From assembly GCA_003527885.1 (NCBI GenBank), contig DPWB01000261.1, positions 9,394-20,379 of the forward strand: 10,986 nucleotides of DNA. The letters run 5' to 3'. Positions 6,620 through 10,986 of the stretch are shown here, one piece after another; the stretch's first letter is position 1; the number at the start of each line of letters is the position of its first letter. A program made the position numbers and the translations under genes. Below the pieces are notes generated by a model. That model saw only the letters and a list, made by a program, of their open reading frames with translations. It did not search any database and was not told where the DNA came from. Origin of the DNA: Candidatus Competibacteraceae bacterium. Lineage in GTDB: Bacteria > Pseudomonadota > Gammaproteobacteria > Competibacterales > Competibacteraceae.

Positions 6620-8935
6620 TCAAGGCGCCGCCCAGTAATGGGGGTTATCGCGGCGGTAGCGCTCCGGCTCCAGACCCCTACCCGGCTCCAACCGAAAAGT
6701 GAGCGCCCCTTCGTTGGCGGTATCGAGCACCGTAGCGCCCGTGGCCCGATAGCGCGCTACCGTTTCGGGACGCGGGTAGCCAAACCGGTTACCGCGGCCG
6801 GTCGCGAACAGAATGTAGCGCGGTCGCACGGCGTCCAAAAAGGTCGGATCCGACAGATTGCGATGGCCGTGATGCGGCGCGACCAGCACCTCGGCGGCCA
6901 ACCCGGCCCCGTGCGCCGCGACCAAGGCGGTTTCCGCGCGGGTCTCGATATCGCCCGGCAACAACACCCGACCTGACCTTCCAGCCACCTGGAGCACGCA
7001 AGAAGCATTATCGCCGCTAAACCCAACGTCTGGCGGATGCAAAATTTGGAACCGCACCCCATCCCATTCCCACGTCCGACCGGCCCGACACGGTTCGGCC
7101 CCCGCGATGGGGGTCTGTTCCGGCGAGGCGGTAAAAATCCGCTCGACCGGCACCAATTCCCGCAGCGACCGCACCCCGCCGGTATGCTGGCTGTCGGCGT
7201 GACTGACCAACAGCGTATCCACCCGCAATATCCCCTGCTGGCGCAGAAACGGAACCAGCGCCGCCCGACCCGCATCGAGATGCGTCCCCAGGCGTGGCCC
7301 GGTATCGTAAACCAGCACATGCTGTCGGGTTCTGACCACCGCCGCCAGCCCCTGCCCCACATCCAGCAAGGTAAACCAAAATCCACCGATTCCGGGCGCG
7401 GCGACCGGTGGCCACAGCAACGGCAAACACAGCGGCAAACCCAACCAGCGGCCCGGCAAGCCGCGCGGCGTGAGCAGCAAGGCGATACCCGGCAGCGCGA
7501 AGGCCAGCGCCCACAACGGCGGTGCCGGCCGATACAGCACCAGGCCGGGCAGTCGGTCCAGCCAGGCCAGAATCTGCCACAATCCTTCCAGGGTCAGCGC
7601 GGCCAGTTGCAACACCACCGCTTGCAGCGCCGTGTCGAACCACCCCGCCAGGGCGGCCAGCAAACTCAACGGCAACACCGTACATCCGACCCAGGGTATC
7701 GCGATCAGGTTGGCTAGCGGCGACAGCAACGGAAACTGCTGGAAGAACACCAGCGTCGGCGCCAGCAACCCCAGGGTAATCTTGAGCTGCAAGCCGACCG
7801 TCCGACCGAGCCAGCGCTGCTCGCGCCAACGGCCGCTGACCGAGTAAAGGATCGCGGCCACCGCGCCGAAGGACAGCCAGAACCCCACCAATAGCGGTGC
7901 GGTTGGATCGGCTACCAGCACCACCAGCAACGCCAGCGCCAAAACCCGGCTGGGCGCGACGGGCCGTTGCCCGAGCAGCGCCAGCATCGCCACCGCCACC
8001 ATCAGGAACGAACGCTGCGCCGGCACCGACAAACCGGACAGCAGGGTGTAAGCGCCCGCCGCCGCCAACGCCGCCAGCGCCGCCGCGCGCGGGGCCGGCC
8101 AGCGCAACGCCAGCGCCGGCAACCGGCTCCAAAGCCCCCAAACCAGCGCGAACGCCATCCCGGCGACCAGACCGATATGCGAGCCGGACACCGACAGCAA
8201 ATGACCGGTGCCGGTACGGTTGAACACTTCCCATTGCCCCGGAGAAATCCCGCTTTCTTCCCCGACCGACAAAGCGGTCAGGATGCCGGTAAAGGGATTT
8301 CCGGGCAGCGACCGCGCGAAACTGGCCGCGACCTGTTGCCGGTAGCGGTCCAGCGGATAGCGTTCGGCCGGCGCCAGCCAGCGCGGCGCTGGCTCTGCCC
8401 GGATGCTGCCGGTCGCCGCGATCCTTTTGGCATAAAGCCAGCGCCCGTAATCGAAGCCGCCCGGATTCGCCAGACCCCGTGGCCGCTTCAAACGGGCCGC
8501 AAAACCCCAGCGGTCGCCGACCCGCAATGATCGGTCCACCTCCGCCGGAGCAGCATCCTCACGGTCGGCGTCGTCCCACCACGACAGGCGCACCCGTTGA
8601 TTGCCCAGTGCAATAACCGGCCGTGCCTCACGCCGGGCCCGATCCACCACAAACTCGAAACTGACGCTGCGCCCGTCACGGTCGGGAAGGGACGCGATCC
8701 AGCCTTCAAGCCAAAGGTCGGCCCCTTCCAACCCCGCAGGCAGACTCGCCGTCGGTGAAACCCACAGCAACGCCCAGAGAAATCCAGCCAAGCCCCACGC
8801 CGGCAACCGCAATCCCGGAACCCAAACCGACAGCGCCACCACCGGCAGCGCCAGCGCCCAACTCCGCGCCGGTAACTCCGGCAAAGAATGCAGGGCCAGA
8901 ACACCCGCCAGAAAGGCGACAGCTCCAAGACGCAT
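6620..8935 (-). CDS. comEC: ComEC/Rec2 DNA internalisation channel
   Basis: ComEC is the inner-membrane channel that carries one strand of incoming DNA into the cytoplasm during natural transformation. The 771 residues follow the family layout: hydrophobic N-terminus (1-60), DUF4131 region with an OB-like soluble part (about 60-200), multi-helix Competence domain (about 210-510) with the signature TGTGHLLSVSGSHIGLVAG (241-259), then a metallo-beta-lactamase-like domain (about 518-750). The last contains LLDVGQG (523-529), SHADSQHTGG (578-587), LLPGDIE (658-664, D662) and APHHGH (686-691). The usual HxDxDH metal motif reads H579-A-D581-S-Q583-H584, with Gln in place of the second Asp. The start ATG is 18 bases after the lolD stop and lacks a strong ribosome site. 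Uptake itself needs pilus and ComEA genes, which are not in this window. Confidence 0.95.
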   Translation of the reverse strand: MRLGAVAFLAGVLALHSLPELPARSWALALPVVALSVWVPGLRLPAWGLAGFLWALLWVSPTASLPAGLEGADLWLEGWIASLPDRDGRSVSFEFVVDRARREARPVIALGNQRVRLSWWDDADREDAAPAEVDRSLRVGDRWGFAARLKRPRGLANPGGFDYGRWLYAKRIAATGSIRAEPAPRWLAPAERYPLDRYRQQVAASFARSLPGNPFTGILTALSVGEESGISPGQWEVFNRTGTGHLLSVSGSHIGLVAGMAFALVWGLWSRLPALALRWPAPRAAALAALAAAGAYTLLSGLSVPAQRSFLMVAVAMLALLGQRPVAPSRVLALALLVVLVADPTAPLLVGFWLSFGAVAAILYSVSGRWREQRWLGRTVGLQLKITLGLLAPTLVFFQQFPLLSPLANLIAIPWVGCTVLPLSLLAALAGWFDTALQAVVLQLAALTLEGLWQILAWLDRLPGLVLYRPAPPLWALAFALPGIALLLTPRGLPGRWLGLPLCLPLLWPPVAAPGIGGFWFTLLDVGQGLAAVVRTRQHVLVYDTGPRLGTHLDAGRAALVPFLRQQGILRVDTLLVSHADSQHTGGVRSLRELVPVERIFTASPEQTPIAGAEPCRAGRTWEWDGVRFQILHPPDVGFSGDNASCVLQVAGRSGRVLLPGDIETRAETALVAAHGAGLAAEVLVAPHHGHRNLSDPTFLDAVRPRYILFATGRGNRFGYPRPETVARYRATGATVLDTANEGALTFRLEPGRGLEPERYRRDNPHYWAAP

Positions 8936-8953
8936 CGGCGGGTCGCCAAGGAT

Positions 8954-9658
8954 TCAGCGTTCCCGGACCAGCAACCCGTCCGTCAAGCGCCAGATCGCGT
9001 CCATGCGGGAGGCCAATTCCAGGTCGTGCGTGACGATCACGAAGCTGGTCTCCAAATCGCGGTTGAGCTCCAGCATCAGGTCGAAAACCTGTTCGGCGCT
9101 GTGTCGGTCCAGATTGCCGGTCGGCTCGTCGGCCAGCACGCCAGCCGGCTCCGTAATCAACGCCCGCGCCACCGCCGCCCGTTGCCGTTCGCCGCCCGAT
9201 AATTCGCCCGGCCGATGGGTCAAGCGCTGGCCCAAGCCGACCCGTTCCAGCAAAGCGCTCGCGCGCTCCTTGGCCCGTCGCGGTGAATCGCCCCGAATCA
9301 ACAAGGGCATCGCCACATTTTCCAGCGCCGTGAACTCGGGCAGCAAATGGTGGAACTGATAGACGAAACCCAGCCAGCGGTTGCGCAACCGGCCCCGCTG
9401 CGCGTCGCTCATCCGGCTCAATTCCTGGCCGGCCACCCAGACCGTACCGGCGGTCGGCGTATCCAGGCCGCCCAGCAAATGCAGCAGCGTGCTTTTACCG
9501 GAGCCGGAGCTGCCCACCACCGCCACGCGCTCGCCGCGCCGGATCGCGAAGTCGATCTCCCGCAGCACCTCCAACCGCTCCTCACCCTGTCGAAACGCCT
9601 TGGCCAGTTGCCGGCACTCCAATACCACCCCTTCCGGCCGTCGCCCTACTTCATTCAT
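8954..9658 (-). CDS. lolD: Lipoprotein-releasing ABC transporter ATPase
   Basis: LolD is the cytoplasmic ATPase of the Lol transporter, which extracts outer-membrane lipoproteins from the inner membrane and passes them to LolA. All ABC motifs are intact: Walker [10 protein letters not shown] (49-57), Q-loop [18 protein letters not shown] with Q101, signature LSGGERQR (153-160), Walker [13 protein letters not shown] (173-184) and H-switch H211 in [26 protein letters not shown] is the characteristic LolD region facing LolC/E. The ATG at 9658 gives 234 residues (E. coli 233) and has GAGG about 9 bases upstream. A longer frame opening at 9760 adds 34 Trp/Arg-rich residues that belong to the lolC reading and was rejected. 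The gene overlaps the end of lolC by 8 bp (ATGAATGA), indicating coupled translation. Confidence 0.97.
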   Translation of the reverse strand: MNEVGRRPEGVVLECRQLAKAFRQGEERLEVLREIDFAIRRGERVAVVGSSGSGKSTLLHLLGGLDTPTAGTVWVAGQELSRMSDAQRGRLRNRWLGFVYQFHHLLPEFTALENVAMPLLIRGDSPRRAKERASALLERVGLGQRLTHRPGELSGGERQRAAVARALITEPAGVLADEPTGNLDRHSAEQVFDLMLELNRDLETSFVIVTHDLELASRMDAIWRLTDGLLVRER

Positions 9659-10881
9659 AGCGCAACGCCTCGGCGGGTTGCGTCCGCGCGGCCCGCCATG
9701 CCGGATAGAGCGTCGCCAGGGTCGCCAGACCGAACGCCACCAACCCGATGGTGGCCACATCGCCCCACTGCACTTTCGAGGGAATATCGCTGATCAAATA
9801 AATGTCCGGAGCCAATATCTTGATGCTGAACACCCGCTCGATGAACGGCACCACCACATCCACATTCTTCGCCAACGCCACGCCGCCGATCAACCCCAAC
9901 AGGGTGCCGATCAGCCCGATGGCGATTCCCTGCACGATAAAAATCCCCATCACCCCCAGCGGCGTCAGGCCCAGGGTGCGCAAGATCGCGATATCGGCCT
10001 GTTTGTCGGTCACCACCATCACCAGCATCGAGACGATGTTGAAAGCCGCCACCGCCACGATCAGGGTCAGAATCACGAACATGGCGGTCTTCTCGATCTG
10101 GACCGCGCGGAAATAGGTGGCATGATCCTGGGTCCAGTCGCGCGCCGTGAAGGTCTCGGGCAACTTGCCGGCAAATTCACGGGACAGGCGCGGGGCCACG
10201 AACAAATCGCGCAGCTTCAAACGCACACCGTTGACCGCGCCATCGGGATATTGGAATAACTTGGCCGCATCATCGACATGAATCAACGCCAATCCCCGGT
10301 CGTATTCATACATGCCGGCCTTGAACAGACCGACCACATCGAAGCGCTTCAAGCGCGGCAGAATACCCGCCGGCGTCACGCTGGCCTGCGGCGTGATCAC
10401 CGTCACCTTGTCCCCCACCATGACCCCCAAGCTATTGGCCAGCTCTTTGCCGAGAATGATGCCGAACTCGCCGGGCCGGAGATCGTCTAGCGCTCCCTGG
10501 ATCATCTTGCCGTCGATATCGGACACCCGCTTCTCCTCGGGCGGCAGAATGCCCTGCACCAGCGCGCCGCTGACCAGCGCACCATGATTCAGCATCGCCT
10601 CGCCGCGGATGTACGGCGCTCCGCCCAGCACCCGCGAATCTTCCAGCGCCCAATCCCGCACCGCGCGCCAGTCGTCCACCACACCGTTCCAACGGTTGAT
10701 GGTGGCGTGCGGGGTCATGGCCAGAATTCGGCCGCGCACTTCTTCCTGAAAGCCGTTCATCACCGAGATCACGGTAATCAACGCGGTAATGCCCAGCGCG
10801 ATGCCTACCATCGAGCTTAAAGAAATGAACGAAATGAAGTGATTGCGACGCTTGGCGCGGGTGTAGCGCAAACCGATGAAC
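9651..10881 (-). CDS. lolC: LolC/LolE-family lipoprotein-releasing permease, 5' end missing
   Basis: This is the inner-membrane permease that works with LolD to release lipoproteins. There are 409 genomic residues, starting [18 protein letters not shown]. From homologues such as E. coli LolC I expect about 5-8 more residues before this. Membrane helices lie at about 20-43, 266-290, 308-336 and 373-396, with a large periplasmic domain between helices 1 and 2. A proline-containing loop [17 protein letters not shown] (163-179) matches the position of the LolC Hook that holds LolA, so a LolC or combined LolF role is more likely than LolE. The C-terminus ...[18 protein letters not shown] is diagnostic. 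The apparent start at 10898 (MCIRDR) is encoded by sequencing adapter and is not part of the protein. The first complete genomic codon is at 10880. No lolE lies between lolD and comEC. Confidence 0.95.
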
Positions 10882-10951
10882 CTGTCTCTTATACACATCT
10901 GACGCTGCCGACGAGCGATCTAGTGTAGATCTCGGTGGTCGCCGTATCCTT
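10882..10951. other. Illumina Nextera adapter contamination
   Basis: Bases 10882-10900 are the reverse complement of the Tn5 mosaic end (CTGTCTCTTATACACATCT). Bases 10901-10914 (GACGCTGCCGACGA) are the rest of the Nextera linker on the i5 side. Bases 10915-10922 (GCGATCTA) are the reverse complement of index TAGATCGC, which I recall as i5 501. Bases 10923-10951 match the reverse complement of the P5 primer with one mismatch (C for A at 10949). The order and lengths are exactly those of a read running through a short insert. This is not a genomic transposon end. Confidence 0.98.
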
Positions 10952-10986
10952 AAAAAAGAAAACGAGACACACAGGAAGTTAGATGG
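10952..10986. other. Low-quality read-through after adapter
   Basis: An A-rich start (AAAAAAGAAAA) followed by unstructured sequence after the end of P5. This is what base-callers emit past the end of the library molecule. I see no genomic signal in it. Confidence 0.85.

Noticed and set aside
7017..8234. 405-residue minus-strand frame inside comEC
   Set aside because: Gly/Ala/Arg-rich alternate frame of ComEC; the ComEC frame carries all family motifs.
9659..9760. 34-residue N-terminal extension of LolD
   Set aside because: It overlaps the end of lolC in another frame, is Trp/Arg-rich and gives a length beyond the family; the ATG at 9658 has a ribosome site.
1..10881. CRISPR array, tRNA, rRNA, prophage or defence genes
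   Set aside because: I looked on both strands and saw no spaced repeats, RNA genes, integrase, transposase or defence-type domains; the window is an ordinary conserved chromosomal block.
10432..10896. 154-residue minus-strand frame beginning MYKRQ
   Set aside because: Its start is adapter sequence and the rest is an out-of-frame reading of lolC.
10882..10900. Tn5/IS50 mosaic end as a real transposon boundary
   Set aside because: It is followed exactly by the Nextera linker, index and P5, with no transposase gene, so it is library adapter.
10950..10962. A-rich run as terminator or poly(A) signal
   Set aside because: It lies after the P5 adapter and is read-through noise.

Overview
This is a GC-rich window from a gammaproteobacterium, judged by eye and by gene content and order. 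The order rne – LMW phosphatase – kdsB – ycaR – lpxK – exbD – exbB – comEC – lolD – lolC/E matches, from memory, the rne–murB–ptpA–kdsB–ycaR–lpxK–exbD–tolQ-type–comEC–lol block of Pseudomonas. Protein details (LpxK, KdsB, LolC/D, RNase E) are also gammaproteobacterial in style. I cannot name the genus; a purple-sulfur or Competibacter-like lineage is only a guess.

Layout. Bases 1-2504 (+) hold the 3' part of rne, cut by the window start about 130 residues into the protein. A GC-rich hairpin lies just after it. All other recognised genes except one run leftward on the minus strand. Read in their direction these are lolC/E (5' end lost), lolD, comEC, exbB, exbD, lpxK, ycaR, kdsB and, after a gap, a low-molecular-weight tyrosine phosphatase gene that converges on rne. 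The exception is a small unrecognised gene on the plus strand (3158-3427), placed between the phosphatase and kdsB and overlapping the 3' end of kdsB.

Function. The block is mostly envelope biogenesis. LolC/D extracts lipoproteins from the inner membrane, LpxK phosphorylates the lipid A precursor, and KdsB activates Kdo for attachment to lipid A. ExbB/ExbD couple the proton gradient to an outer-membrane-directed process. ComEC is the DNA uptake channel. Tight junctions (8-bp, 4-bp and 0-bp overlaps or abutments) suggest two translationally coupled groups: lolC-lolD-comEC and exbB-exbD-lpxK-ycaR-kdsB. A 79-bp gap before exbB could carry a promoter.

The right end is not biological. From base 10882 the sequence is an Illumina Nextera adapter: mosaic end, read-2 linker, an 8-base i5 index and the P5 sequence, followed by low-quality read-through. 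The apparent LolC start (peptide MCIRDR) is encoded by the adapter. I found no novel defence, mobile or CRISPR system. The points worth a second look are this artefact, the unusual lpxK/ycaR overlap, a substituted metal-site residue in ComEC, and the small orphan gene.
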